Shown: positions 1 through 6,025, counted from the stretch's first letter. The stretch is DNA of 9,220 nt from Candidatus Omnitrophica bacterium UBA1562 (GCA_002322525.1 DCOU01000045.1:1-9220); one strand, 5' to 3'. Notes: generated by a model from the letters alone, not told the origin. Translations and numbers: made by a program.

Positions 1-2
1 TG

Positions 3-83
3 CATTTTTAACAAAGTCGTGTTAAGAATATTTAATCCTTTGACTATGAATTTGTGAAAAATTCATTTTTAACAAAGTCGTGT
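3..83. repeat. Direct repeat pair upstream of fabG
   Basis: The 20-nt string CATTTTTAACAAAGTCGTGT occurs identically at 3-22 and 64-83, a spacing of 61 nt. Between the copies is a small hairpin, GAATTT (48-53) with AAATTC (59-64). The second copy ends 7 nt before the fabG Shine-Dalgarno sequence, so the repeat lies in the fabG leader or in the gap after the previous gene. No protein family or regulator is recognisable. It could be a two-copy regulatory site or a repeat remnant. Confidence 0.85.
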
Positions 84-101
84 AACTAACAAGGAGAAGG
101 G

Positions 102-845
102 ATGCGTCTTGAAAATAAGGTAGCTTTTGTTACCGGTGCAGCTCAAGGGATTGGCAGAGAGATTGCTCTTACGTTTGCCGCGGAAGGAGCGGATATCATT
201 ATTGGCGATATAAACCTCCAGAAGGCAATCAAGACTCAAGCGGATATCGAGGCCCTGGGCAGGAAGGCGCTGGGGTTAGAGCTGGATGTAACCCATTTTG
301 CGAAAGTAGAAGAGGCAGTAAACAAAATTCTTGACAAATTCAAGAAGGTTGATATATTAGTTAACAATGCCGGCATCACCAAAGATAACCTAATGCTTCG
401 TATGGGTGAGGCAGAGTGGGATGCGGTTATTAATGTAAACTTAAAGGGCACCTTTAATTGCATTAAGGCTGTATCCCGGTTAATGCTCAAGCAGCGTAGC
501 GGTAAGATTATAAATATTGCTTCGATCATTGGCATAATAGGGAATCCAGGACAAGCAAACTACTCTGCTTCTAAAGCAGGGATAATTGCCTTAACTAAAA
601 CTGTGGCTAAGGAATTGGCCAGCCGCAATATAAATGTTAATGCCGTAGCCCCTGGTTTTATCCAGACTGAAATGACGGCTCGGCTTCCTGAGGACTTGAA
701 GCAGAAGATGCAAGCAGCAATTCCCTTAGGCAGGTTTGGTAGTCCTGTTGATGTTGCGGCTACCTGCGTGTTTTTGGCATCTGAGGAGGCAAGTTATATT
801 ACTGGCCAGACAATAATTGTGGATGGCGGTATGGTGATGGTATAA
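102..845 (+). CDS. fabG: 3-oxoacyl-[acyl-carrier-protein] reductase FabG
   Basis: Cytoplasmic NADPH-dependent reductase of type II fatty-acid synthesis that reduces 3-ketoacyl-ACP to 3-hydroxyacyl-ACP. The 247-residue protein has the usual length of a short-chain dehydrogenase. It shows the Rossmann motif TGAAQGIG (residues 11-18), NNAG (88-91), the NVNLKG segment (111-116), catalytic Ser141, and the Tyr154-x3-Lys158 pair in NYSASK. The C-terminal ITGQTIIVDGG is typical of FabG. The start is supported by AAGGAG at 91-96, 5 nt before ATG. Many short-chain dehydrogenases look alike, but acpP and fabF directly downstream make FabG the clear choice. The stop codon lies inside the left arm of the inverted repeat that fills the next gap. 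Confidence 0.96.
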   Translation: MRLENKVAFVTGAAQGIGREIALTFAAEGADIIIGDINLQKAIKTQADIEALGRKALGLELDVTHFAKVEEAVNKILDKFKKVDILVNNAGITKDNLMLRMGEAEWDAVINVNLKGTFNCIKAVSRLMLKQRSGKIINIASIIGIIGNPGQANYSASKAGIIALTKTVAKELASRNINVNAVAPGFIQTEMTARLPEDLKQKMQAAIPLGRFGSPVDVAATCVFLASEEASYITGQTIIVDGGMVMV

Positions 846-943
846 CCACTGAAGCACTGAAGGAAATTGAGGCACTGAAAAAAGCATTTCTCAGTGTTTC
901 AAAAATGAATCTAAGATATTTTATTTCAGTGTCCTCAGTGGTT
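844..943. repeat. Imperfect inverted repeat between fabG and acpP
   Basis: The left arm AACCACTGAAGCACTGAA (844-861) is matched by TTCAGTGTCCTCAGTGGTT (925-943), nearly its reverse complement with one extra base and one mismatch. Inside, CACTGAAA near 872-879 faces TTTCTCAGTG near 889-898, giving a second CACTGA/TCAGTG pairing. The CACTGA core is thus used four times. The left arm begins within the fabG stop codon and the right arm ends just before the acpP Shine-Dalgarno. There is no T-run after the structure, so it does not look like an intrinsic terminator. It looks like a mobile-type palindromic repeat or an mRNA-processing/stabilising hairpin. Confidence 0.8.
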
Positions 944-962
944 GCAAAGGGAGGAGATAAGA

Positions 963-1202
963 ATGGCAGCGCAAGATAAGGTTAAATCCATAATAGCAGA
1001 GCAATTAGGAGTAAAACCGGAAGAAGTTACCCCTGAGGCATCATTTATTGATGACTTGGGTGCAGATTCTTTAGATACAGTAGAGCTGGTAATGGCTTTG
1101 GAGGAGGAGTTTGGTATTGAAATACCAGATGAGGATGCCGAAAAGATTGCTACTGTGGGCGATGCTATTAAGTATGTTGAAGAAAAGACTGCCAATAAGT
1201 AG
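963..1202 (+). CDS. acpP: Acyl carrier protein
   Basis: Small acidic carrier of growing acyl chains, which are attached through 4'-phosphopantetheine. The 79-residue protein matches the usual ACP size. Ser36 in the GADSLD motif is the expected phosphopantetheine attachment site, followed by the ELVMALEEEFGIEIPDED helix II-III region. I chose ATG at 963 because GGGAGGAG (949-956) lies 6 nt upstream and the protein then begins MAAQDKV. The longer frame from TTG at 942 would put the ribosome-binding site inside the gene. It sits between fabG and fabF, the common fabG-acpP-fabF order. Confidence 0.97.
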   Translation: MAAQDKVKSIIAEQLGVKPEEVTPEASFIDDLGADSLDTVELVMALEEEFGIEIPDEDAEKIATVGDAIKYVEEKTANK

Positions 1203-1219
1203 TTATCAATATAAATTTT

Positions 1220-1271
1220 CCCCCGCCTTTGAGCCGCTGGCGGAATCCGCCATAGGCGTGATTGGCGGGGG
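1220..1271. repeat. GC-rich nested palindrome after acpP
   Basis: CCCCCGCC (1220-1227) is a perfect complement of GGCGGGGG (1264-1271). Inside lies a second palindrome, TGGCGG (1238-1243) with CCGCCA (1247-1252), and an alternative pairing CGCCT (1224-1228) with AGGCG (1254-1258). It stands out as very GC-rich in an AT-rich context. The bases after it (ATCCTGCATC) are not a T-run, so it is not a standard intrinsic terminator. The CCCCCGCC motif recurs in the palindrome inside leuD (4490-4497). Confidence 0.75.
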
Positions 1272-1315
1272 ATCCTGCATCTAGAGTTATTGGTATGCGG
1301 GAGCGTTTTAAGTCT

Positions 1316-1344
1316 TACCCCGCCCTAAGGTTAGCGGCGGGGTA
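1316..1344. repeat. TACCCCGCC...GGCGGGGTA hairpin before fabF
   Basis: TACCCCGCC (1316-1324) and GGCGGGGTA (1336-1344) are perfect 9-nt complements. CTAA (1325-1328) and TTAG (1331-1334) extend the stem to a tight loop with one bulged C. The outer ACCCCG...CGGGGTA edges match the palindromes inserted in leuD and asd, so this may be an intergenic relative of that family. It ends 25 nt before the fabF start, so it would lie in the fabF leader. Confidence 0.75.
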
Positions 1345-1369
1345 AATTTTGTAACAGAAGATTACACAG

Positions 1370-2611
1370 ATGAGAAATAGAGTAGTAGTTACGGGGCTGG
1401 GTGTAATAACTCCTATAGGAAATGATATTCCTACTTTCTGGGGTGCTTTAAAATCCGGAAAGAGTGGCGTAGGGCCTATTACTTCTTTTGACGCTTCAGG
1501 TTTTGATTCGCGTATTGCTGCTGAGGTTAAAGGTTTTGATGTTACTTCATACGGAATATCGGCTAAGGATGCCAGGCACCTGGAAAAGTTTGTGCAGTAT
1601 GCCCTTGCATCTAGCAAACAGGCAATAACCGACGCTGGTTTAAATTTAGATAAAGAAGACAGGCATAGAATTGGGGTTATAATTGGCTCAGGGATAGGTG
1701 GTTTATATACCATCCAAGAGCAACATAATATCTATCTGAATAAAGGGCCTTCGAGGCTATCGCCATTTCTGATACCTATGTTAATTGTTAATGAAGCTGC
1801 CGGAGAGGTAGCCATCAATTTCGGGTTAAAGGGCCCCAATTTCTGCGTAGCTACTGCCTGTGCTTCTGGTGCGCATGCCATAGGTGATGCTTCGAGGATT
1901 ATTGAACGTGGCGATGCAGATGTAATGATTTGTGGTGGAAGTGAAAGTTGTATCGTGGCCACTGGCGTAGGAGGATTTTGCGCATTAAGGGCGCTTTCTA
2001 CCAGAAATGATGAACCAGAGAAGGCCAGCCGGCCATTTGACCTCCAGCGTGATGGTTTTGTGATGGCAGAGGGCTGTGGTTTAGTGGTTCTGGAAAGCTT
2101 AGGACACGCTAAAAAAAGAAAAGCGCATATATATGCAGAGTTCTGCGGTTATGGTATGTCCTGCGATGCTTATCATATTACTGCACCTGACCCCGATGGT
2201 GAAGGCGCAGCAGGGGCAATGAGAGAGGCATTAAAAGATGCTAAAGTGAATCCCGAAGATATAGATTACATTAACGCGCACGGAACTTCCACTAAACTGA
2301 ATGATAAGGTTGAGTCCATGGCCATAAAGATAGCCTTTGGTGCTTACGCCAAGAAAACCATGGTTTCTTCCACTAAGTCTATGACCGGCCATCTCTTGGG
2401 AGCAGCTGGCGGCGTAGAATTTGTGGTTTGCGTCTTGGCAATAAGAGATGGCGTAGTGCCTCCTACCATAAATTATGAATACCCCGATCCTGATTGCGAC
2501 CTGGATTATGTTGCGAATACTGCCCGCGAAACAGAAGTTGATATCTGCCTATCCAATTCTTTAGGTTTTGGCGGCCACAATGCTACCCTTGTAGTAAAGA
2601 GATTTAGATAA
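1370..2611 (+). CDS. fabF: 3-oxoacyl-[acyl-carrier-protein] synthase II FabF
   Basis: Condensing enzyme that elongates acyl-ACP with malonyl-ACP, in the cytoplasm. The 413-residue length is standard. It shows the thiolase-fold N terminus (RVVVTGLGVITPIGN), the active-site Cys164 in ATACASGAHAIG, His304 in NAHGTST, Lys336, and His341 in TGHLLGAAGG. The GGFCALRALS and SLGFGGHNATLV blocks are also typical. The start gives the canonical MRNRVVVTGLG, although no clear Shine-Dalgarno precedes it. All catalytic residues are present. KS domains of polyketide synthases are similar, but the length and the fabG-acpP context point to FabF. Confidence 0.96.
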   Translation: MRNRVVVTGLGVITPIGNDIPTFWGALKSGKSGVGPITSFDASGFDSRIAAEVKGFDVTSYGISAKDARHLEKFVQYALASSKQAITDAGLNLDKEDRHRIGVIIGSGIGGLYTIQEQHNIYLNKGPSRLSPFLIPMLIVNEAAGEVAINFGLKGPNFCVATACASGAHAIGDASRIIERGDADVMICGGSESCIVATGVGGFCALRALSTRNDEPEKASRPFDLQRDGFVMAEGCGLVVLESLGHAKKRKAHIYAEFCGYGMSCDAYHITAPDPDGEGAAGAMREALKDAKVNPEDIDYINAHGTSTKLNDKVESMAIKIAFGAYAKKTMVSSTKSMTGHLLGAAGGVEFVVCVLAIRDGVVPPTINYEYPDPDCDLDYVANTARETEVDICLSNSLGFGGHNATLVVKRFR

Positions 2612-2711
2612 AGGTTAAGAATGTTAAGGAAGTTAAGGATGTTAAGAAGGTTACATTCTAAGTTTTTATAACCTCCTTAAACCTTTTTAACATTTTTAAC
2701 CTACTTAACCT
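2612..2711. repeat. Nine-base tandem repeat arranged as a long inverted repeat
   Basis: Directly after the fabF stop, GTTAAG recurs at 2614, 2623, 2632 and 2641 with a final GTTA at 2650, an exact 9-nt period (consensus GTTAAGRAN). The right half, 2669-2711, is the imperfect reverse complement of 2612-2653 and has the same 9-nt spacing on the other strand with one 10-nt step. The RNA could fold into a hairpin of about 42 bp with a 15-nt loop. The right arm ends 7 nt before the leuC start and leaves no room for a normal Shine-Dalgarno. It also contains ACCTCCTTA (2671-2679), the anti-Shine-Dalgarno sequence. Confidence 0.85.
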
Positions 2712-2718
2712 CAAAACT

Positions 2719-4020
2719 ATGGCTTACACAATCGCAGAAAAAATATTACTGGCACATACTGACAAAAAAGATATTCATCAAGCTGAGTTTATCGAGGCGA
2801 AGATCGATCTGGCTTTGGGTAACGATATTACAGCACCTTTTGCTATAGAGGAATTTAGAAAGTCAGGAGTCAAGCGGGTTTTTAACAATCAAAAGATAGT
2901 CCTGGTGCCTGACCATTTTGCTCCGGCAAAAGACTTAAAGAGCGCAAATCAATGCAGGATACTGGCGGATTTTGCCAAAGAGCACAAATTAAAGAATTAT
3001 TTTGAAGTTGGCTGTATGGGGATTGAACATGCGCTTTTACCTGAAAAAGGATTAATTTCTCCTGGTGATTTAGCGATTGGCGCAGATTCTCATACCTGTA
3101 CCTATGGAGCATTAGGTAGTTTTGCCACTGGCGTAGGCTCAACAGATTTGGCCAGGGCATTTATTGACGGAAAATGCTGGCTTAAAGTGCCTGCGACCAT
3201 AAAATTTATCTATAAAGGTAAATTGAAGAAATGGATGAGCGGTAAAGATTTGATTCTTTATACTATAGGCCAAATCGGCGTGGACGGGGCATTAGGGAAG
3301 GTAATGGAATTTAGCGGCCCTATTATTAATAAGCTAAGTATGGACGATAGATTTGCTATGTCTAACATGGCTATCGAGGCAGGAGGAGTTACCGGTATAA
3401 TTGAGCCGGATGAAATTACTTTTGACTTTGTCAAAAGAGTCCATAGTCAAAAGTCCATAGTTCATAGTAAGAAACTCCGGACTCCGAACTCTGGACTCCG
3501 AACTTTAAAGAGCGACCCTGATGCCCACTATGAAAAAATATATGAATATGACGTGTCTAAGTTAGAGCCGTTGGTGGCCTGTCCGCATTTACCCAGTAAT
3601 GTAAAACCCGCGTCAAAACTAGGTGATATAACCCTTGACCAGGTAGTCATTGGTTCGTGTACTAATGGCAGGATTTCGGATTTAAGGATTGCGGCTAAAA
3701 TTTTAAAAGGTAAAAAGATTAAACAAGGTTTAAGATTAATTATTATTCCTGCAACGCAAGAAGTTTATCTGGAGGCGGTGAAAGAGGGCCTGGCAGAAAT
3801 ATTTGTTAGAGCGGGAGGCGTATTTTCTACTCCTACCTGCGGTCCCTGCCTGGGGGGGCATATGGGTATTTTGTCTGAAGGCGAAAGGTGCCTGGCTACC
3901 ACTAACCGAAACTTTATCGGCAGGATGGGCAGCCCCAAATCCGAGGTTTATTTAAGTAGCCCGGCAGTGGCTGTTGCCTCGGCAATTAAAGGAAGAATTA
4001 CGCATCCGGAGGCTCTATAG
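2719..4020 (+). CDS. leuC: 3-isopropylmalate dehydratase large subunit LeuC
   Basis: With LeuD forms the [4Fe-4S] isomerase that converts 2-isopropylmalate to 3-isopropylmalate in leucine synthesis. The 433-residue protein has the aconitase-type cluster ligands Cys314 (GSCTNGR), Cys374 and Cys377 (TCGPCLGG), plus the GADSHTCTYGALG substrate region (121-133). Family members of this compact type are, from memory, near 420 residues. The excess lies at about residues 241-262, between FDFVKR and LKSDPDA, and is encoded by tandem micro-repeats (3430-3504) that keep the frame. The start fits family N termini (AYTIAEKIL) but has no Shine-Dalgarno. Homoaconitase is a close relative; the neighbouring LeuD loop favours isopropylmalate. 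Confidence 0.94.
   Translation: MAYTIAEKILLAHTDKKDIHQAEFIEAKIDLALGNDITAPFAIEEFRKSGVKRVFNNQKIVLVPDHFAPAKDLKSANQCRILADFAKEHKLKNYFEVGCMGIEHALLPEKGLISPGDLAIGADSHTCTYGALGSFATGVGSTDLARAFIDGKCWLKVPATIKFIYKGKLKKWMSGKDLILYTIGQIGVDGALGKVMEFSGPIINKLSMDDRFAMSNMAIEAGGVTGIIEPDEITFDFVKRVHSQKSIVHSKKLRTPNSGLRTLKSDPDAHYEKIYEYDVSKLEPLVACPHLPSNVKPASKLGDITLDQVVIGSCTNGRISDLRIAAKILKGKKIKQGLRLIIIPATQEVYLEAVKEGLAEIFVRAGGVFSTPTCGPCLGGHMGILSEGERCLATTNRNFIGRMGSPKSEVYLSSPAVAVASAIKGRITHPEAL
3430..3504. repeat. In-frame micro-repeat insertion within leuC
   Basis: Two kinds of tandem repeat lie side by side inside the coding region. First, GTCAAAAG-(AG)-TCCATA occurs twice (from 3430 and from 3446), followed by a decayed GTTCATAG. 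Second, a 14-nt unit CTCCGGACTCCGAA (3475-3488) is repeated with one change at 3489-3502. Together they encode the low-complexity stretch VHSQKSIVHSKKLRTPNSGL and RT (residues 241-262). This replaces the short linker that normally joins VKxR to KSDPDA in LeuC. The frame is kept and conserved sequence resumes directly on both sides. Confidence 0.8.
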
Positions 4021-4031
4021 CATAGCCAGTA

Positions 4032-4058
4032 GGGTCTGTCCCCAAAGGGGACTGACCC
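4032..4058. repeat. GGGTCTGTCCCC hairpin between leuC and leuD
   Basis: GGGTCTGTCCCC (4032-4043) pairs with GGGGACTGACCC (4047-4058) around an AAA loop, giving 12 positions with a single T-T mismatch at 4037/4053. The 20-nt segment starting inside the right arm (4047-4066, GGGGACTGACCCACGACAAG) recurs at 4106-4125 with one base changed. GGGGACTG-CCC hairpins resemble REP-type elements associated with REP-associated tyrosine transposases in other genomes; this is family resemblance from memory. No T-run follows. Confidence 0.8.
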
Positions 4059-4105
4059 ACGACAAGATAAGCATTGATTGGTAGATATGCGAAAGGACTG
4101 TTGTA

Positions 4106-4125
4106 GGGGACTGTCCCACGACAAG
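4106..4125. repeat. Second copy of the GGGGACTG-CCCACGACAAG repeat
   Basis: GGGGACTGTCCCACGACAAG differs from 4047-4066 by one base (T for A). Here that base makes GGGACTGTCCC (4107-4117) itself a perfect short palindrome. It lacks the left half present in the first copy, so it looks like a half element. It lies 26 nt before leuD. Confidence 0.8.
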
Positions 4126-4151
4126 AAACGGGCTGGTTACGAGATGTGCGA

Positions 4152-4718
4152 ATGATAATCAAAGGTAAGGTTCACAAATTCGGAAACGATGTTAATACCG
4201 ACGATATTATTGCAGCCAAATATTTGGTGACAACTGACGAAAAAGAATTAGGCAAGCACTGTATGGAGAATATTGCTTCTGGTTTTCCTCAAAGAGTAAA
4301 GCCAGGAGCAATTATCGTAGCAGGTAAAAACTTCGGCTGTGGTTCATCCCGTGAGCATGCGCCCCGCGCATTAAAAGGTTGCGGTGTCGCCGCAGTGGTT
4401 GCGCGTAGTTTCGCCGGCATATTTTTCAGAAATGCTATAAATATTGGCCTGCCATTTTTGCAATTAGAAGAAGTAGACCCCGTTAGAAGCCCCCGCCGTA
4501 GGCGGGGCAGTCGCCTTCGGCGTCTTGCTTCTAACGGGGTAGATAAAATAAAAGACGGCGATATACTTGAAATAGATTTAGGCAGTGGTATAATAAAAAA
4601 TCTAAATAGCCAACAGGCTTATCAAACGCAAGCCTTCCCCAGCTTTTTACAGGAAATTATTAGGTACGGAGGTTTAATACATTGGATTAAAGCCAGACAC
4701 AAAAAGGAGAAAAAATGA
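4152..4718 (+). CDS. leuD: 3-isopropylmalate dehydratase small subunit LeuD, with in-frame palindrome
   Basis: Swivelling-domain subunit of isopropylmalate isomerase. The start MIIKGKVHKFGNDVNTDDI (from ATG 4152) is the family N terminus; GTG 4146 would add only two residues. The specificity loop reads YLVT (residues 24-27). As I recall, homoaconitase small subunits have Arg at this place (YLRT), so Val26 favours isopropylmalate. GCGSSREHAP (63-72) is the conserved substrate loop. Residues 109-130 (DPVRSP to ASNGV) are foreign to the family and arise from a palindromic insertion at 4474-4539. Removing them leaves 166 residues, a normal length, and the join LEEVDKIKDGD. The stop overlaps the next start as ATGA. 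Confidence 0.94.
   Translation: MIIKGKVHKFGNDVNTDDIIAAKYLVTTDEKELGKHCMENIASGFPQRVKPGAIIVAGKNFGCGSSREHAPRALKGCGVAAVVARSFAGIFFRNAINIGLPFLQLEEVDPVRSPRRRRGSRLRRLASNGVDKIKDGDILEIDLGSGIIKNLNSQQAYQTQAFPSFLQEIIRYGGLIHWIKARHKKEKK
4474..4543. repeat. Palindromic element inserted in frame in leuD
   Basis: ACCCCGTTAGAAGC (4477-4490) and GCTTCTAACGGGGT (4527-4540) are perfect 14-nt complements. The loop holds a second hairpin, CCCCGCC (4491-4497) with GGCGGGG (4501-4507), and a third, CGCC (4512-4515) with GGCG (4519-4522). About two thirds of the bases are G or C. TAGA flanks both ends (4474-4477 and 4540-4543); collapsing one copy deletes exactly 66 nt (22 codons) and restores a normal LeuD. The element is read as D-P-V-R-S ... 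A-S-N-G-V. It is the same family and reading phase as the asd insertion. Confidence 0.88.
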
Positions 4719-4954
4719 GAGTAGAAAAAGAGAAGCGGAAAGTAAAAATTGTCTGCCAGGACGGCTATATTGTAAAAGGGTTTATCCACCTTAATCCCGG
4801 TGAGAGGGTTAAGGATTTTATTAATGATGCAAAAGAAAATTTTATAGCCGTGACTGATGCGGAGTCATACATTCATTCGGACTCAACAAAAGGGGAGATG
4901 GTCACAACCATTATATTAAATAAATCACGTATTTACTGGATAGAGGAAATTTAG
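4715..4954 (+). CDS. Small conserved-looking protein of unknown function
   Basis: A 79-residue protein whose ATG overlaps the leuD stop (ATGA at 4715-4718). AAGGAG (4704-4709) lies 5 nt upstream, the best ribosome-binding site in this block. It has a basic N terminus (RVEKEKRKVKI), then probable beta strands (KIVCQDGYIVKGFIHL), a central GERVKDFINDAKENFIAVTDAE segment and a C-terminal hydrophobic strand ending RIYWIEEI. There is no signal peptide, membrane segment or cysteine cluster. It resembles small all-beta 'DUF6812-like' proteins (GxIHLxPGxRxxDFLN pattern), but I hold that assignment loosely. Its function is unknown. The overlap with leuD and the 14-nt gap to leuB place it in the leucine transcript. 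Confidence 0.85.
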   Translation: MRVEKEKRKVKIVCQDGYIVKGFIHLNPGERVKDFINDAKENFIAVTDAESYIHSDSTKGEMVTTIILNKSRIYWIEEI

Positions 4955-4968
4955 GTGACAAAATAGAT

Positions 4969-6021
4969 ATGCATAAAATTGCCGTTATCCCTGGTGATGG
5001 TACTGGTCCGGAAGTAATACGCGAAGGCCTTAAGGTTTTAGAGGCAGTAAGTAGAAAATTTAACTTTCAGTACGAAACCAAGATTTTTGACTTCGGCGGC
5101 GAACGATACTTAAAAACCGGCAAGACCTTAGAAGATAAAGATATTGAGGAGCTCAAGAAATATTCAGCTATATATTTTGGTGCAATTGGGCATCCTGATG
5201 TTAAACCCGGGGTCTTAGAGACCGGCGTACTCCTTAAATTGAGATTCTCTTTAGACCAATATATAAATTTACGTCCGGTAAAGCTTTATAATGCTGATTT
5301 TTGTCCCTTGAAAGACAAAAAACCTGAGGATGTTGATTTTGTGGTAGTCCGAGAGAATTCCGAAGGGCTATATAAAGGTATGGGAGAATTTAAGGACAAG
5401 GACACTTTGGATGAAGTCGCAATTCAGATTTCCTATAATACGCGCAAAGGAGTTGAACGCTGTATCCGTTATGCCTTTGAGTATTGCCGAAAGCGAAATA
5501 TTAAGAAAAAACTGGCTCTTTGCGGAAAGACCAATGTTTTAACCTTTGCCTGGGACCTTTGGGAGAGAACCTTTAATGAGGTCGCCAAAGAATATCCTGA
5601 TATCGCCACTAATTATGCCCATGTGGATGCCACGACTATGTGGTTTGTGAAAAATCCAGAGCGGTTTGATGTGATTGTTACGGATAATATGTTTGGAGAT
5701 ATTATTACGGATTTAGGCGCAATGATTCAGGGCGGTATGGGCATAGCTGCCGGCGGAAATATTAATCCGGAAGGCGTATCAATGTTTGAGCCGATCGGCG
5801 GTTCAGCACCTAAGTATACAGGAAAGAATGTCATAAATCCTTTAGCAGCAATTTGTGCTTTGGGAATGATGTTAGAGAATTTGGGTGAAGTTGAGGCTGG
5901 AGAAGCAGTTGAAGAAGCGGTAATAAAAGTCGTAACGAAGAAATTGAAATCTCTTGCTGCGGGGAAGATGGGTTATTCTACAAACGAAGTAGGAGATTTG
6001 GTGGTTGAATACTTAAAATAA
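4969..6021 (+). CDS. leuB: 3-isopropylmalate dehydrogenase (LeuB-type, tartrate-dehydrogenase-like branch)
   Basis: NAD-dependent oxidative decarboxylase of the isocitrate/isopropylmalate dehydrogenase family, 350 residues. Substrate-binding Arg92, Arg102 and Arg128 lie in LLKLRFSLDQ, NLRP and VVVREN. Catalytic Tyr135, Lys187 (CGKTN) and Asp220 (HVDATTM) are present, as are metal ligands Asp244 and Asp248 in NMFGDIITDLG. The cofactor loop is EPIGGSAPKYTGKNVINP (274-291), with Gly277 where classic LeuB has His (EPVHGSAP). The LRF-x2-DQYINLRP wording resembles the TtuC/tartrate-dehydrogenase branch rather than E. coli LeuB. Location after leuCD argues for 3-isopropylmalate as substrate. AGGTGA (4953-4958) precedes the start by 10 nt. 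Confidence 0.88.
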   Translation: MHKIAVIPGDGTGPEVIREGLKVLEAVSRKFNFQYETKIFDFGGERYLKTGKTLEDKDIEELKKYSAIYFGAIGHPDVKPGVLETGVLLKLRFSLDQYINLRPVKLYNADFCPLKDKKPEDVDFVVVRENSEGLYKGMGEFKDKDTLDEVAIQISYNTRKGVERCIRYAFEYCRKRNIKKKLALCGKTNVLTFAWDLWERTFNEVAKEYPDIATNYAHVDATTMWFVKNPERFDVIVTDNMFGDIITDLGAMIQGGMGIAAGGNINPEGVSMFEPIGGSAPKYTGKNVINPLAAICALGMMLENLGEVEAGEAVEEAVIKVVTKKLKSLAAGKMGYSTNEVGDLVVEYLK

Positions 6022-6025
6022 ATGA

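Noticed and set aside
40..68. Promoter for fabG (TTGACT at 40-45)
   Set aside because: No acceptable -10 at 16-18 nt spacing (only TTCATT/TCATTT); could be chance in AT-rich sequence.
236..535. Minus-strand open frames across fabG, fabF, leuC, asd and other genes
   Set aside because: They lie wholly opposite conserved plus-strand genes, show no recognisable domains or ribosome-binding sites, and are mirror effects of the coding strand.
942..962. Seven-residue N-terminal extension of acpP from TTG 942
   Set aside because: The strong GGGAGGAG ribosome-binding site at 949-956 lies inside this extension and is correctly spaced for ATG 963, which gives the standard ACP N terminus.
1220..1271. 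Intrinsic terminator after acpP
   Set aside because: Strong GC-rich stem but no T-run on either strand after it; described as a palindromic repeat instead.
2612..2711. CRISPR-like array
   Set aside because: The units are 9 nt without spacers and are inverted in the second half; this is a tandem/inverted repeat, not a CRISPR.
4146..4151. GTG start for leuD
   Set aside because: ATG 4152 gives the family-typical MIIKGKV; no ribosome-binding site favours the GTG.
4474..4543. Sequencing or assembly artefact causing the leuD insertion
   Set aside because: The frame is kept exactly, the element is an ordered palindrome, and a related one with the same phase occurs independently in asd.
2719..4718. 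Homoaconitase instead of isopropylmalate isomerase
   Set aside because: The LeuD loop reads YLVT rather than the Arg-containing version recalled for homoaconitase, and the context is leucine-type; not fully excluded.
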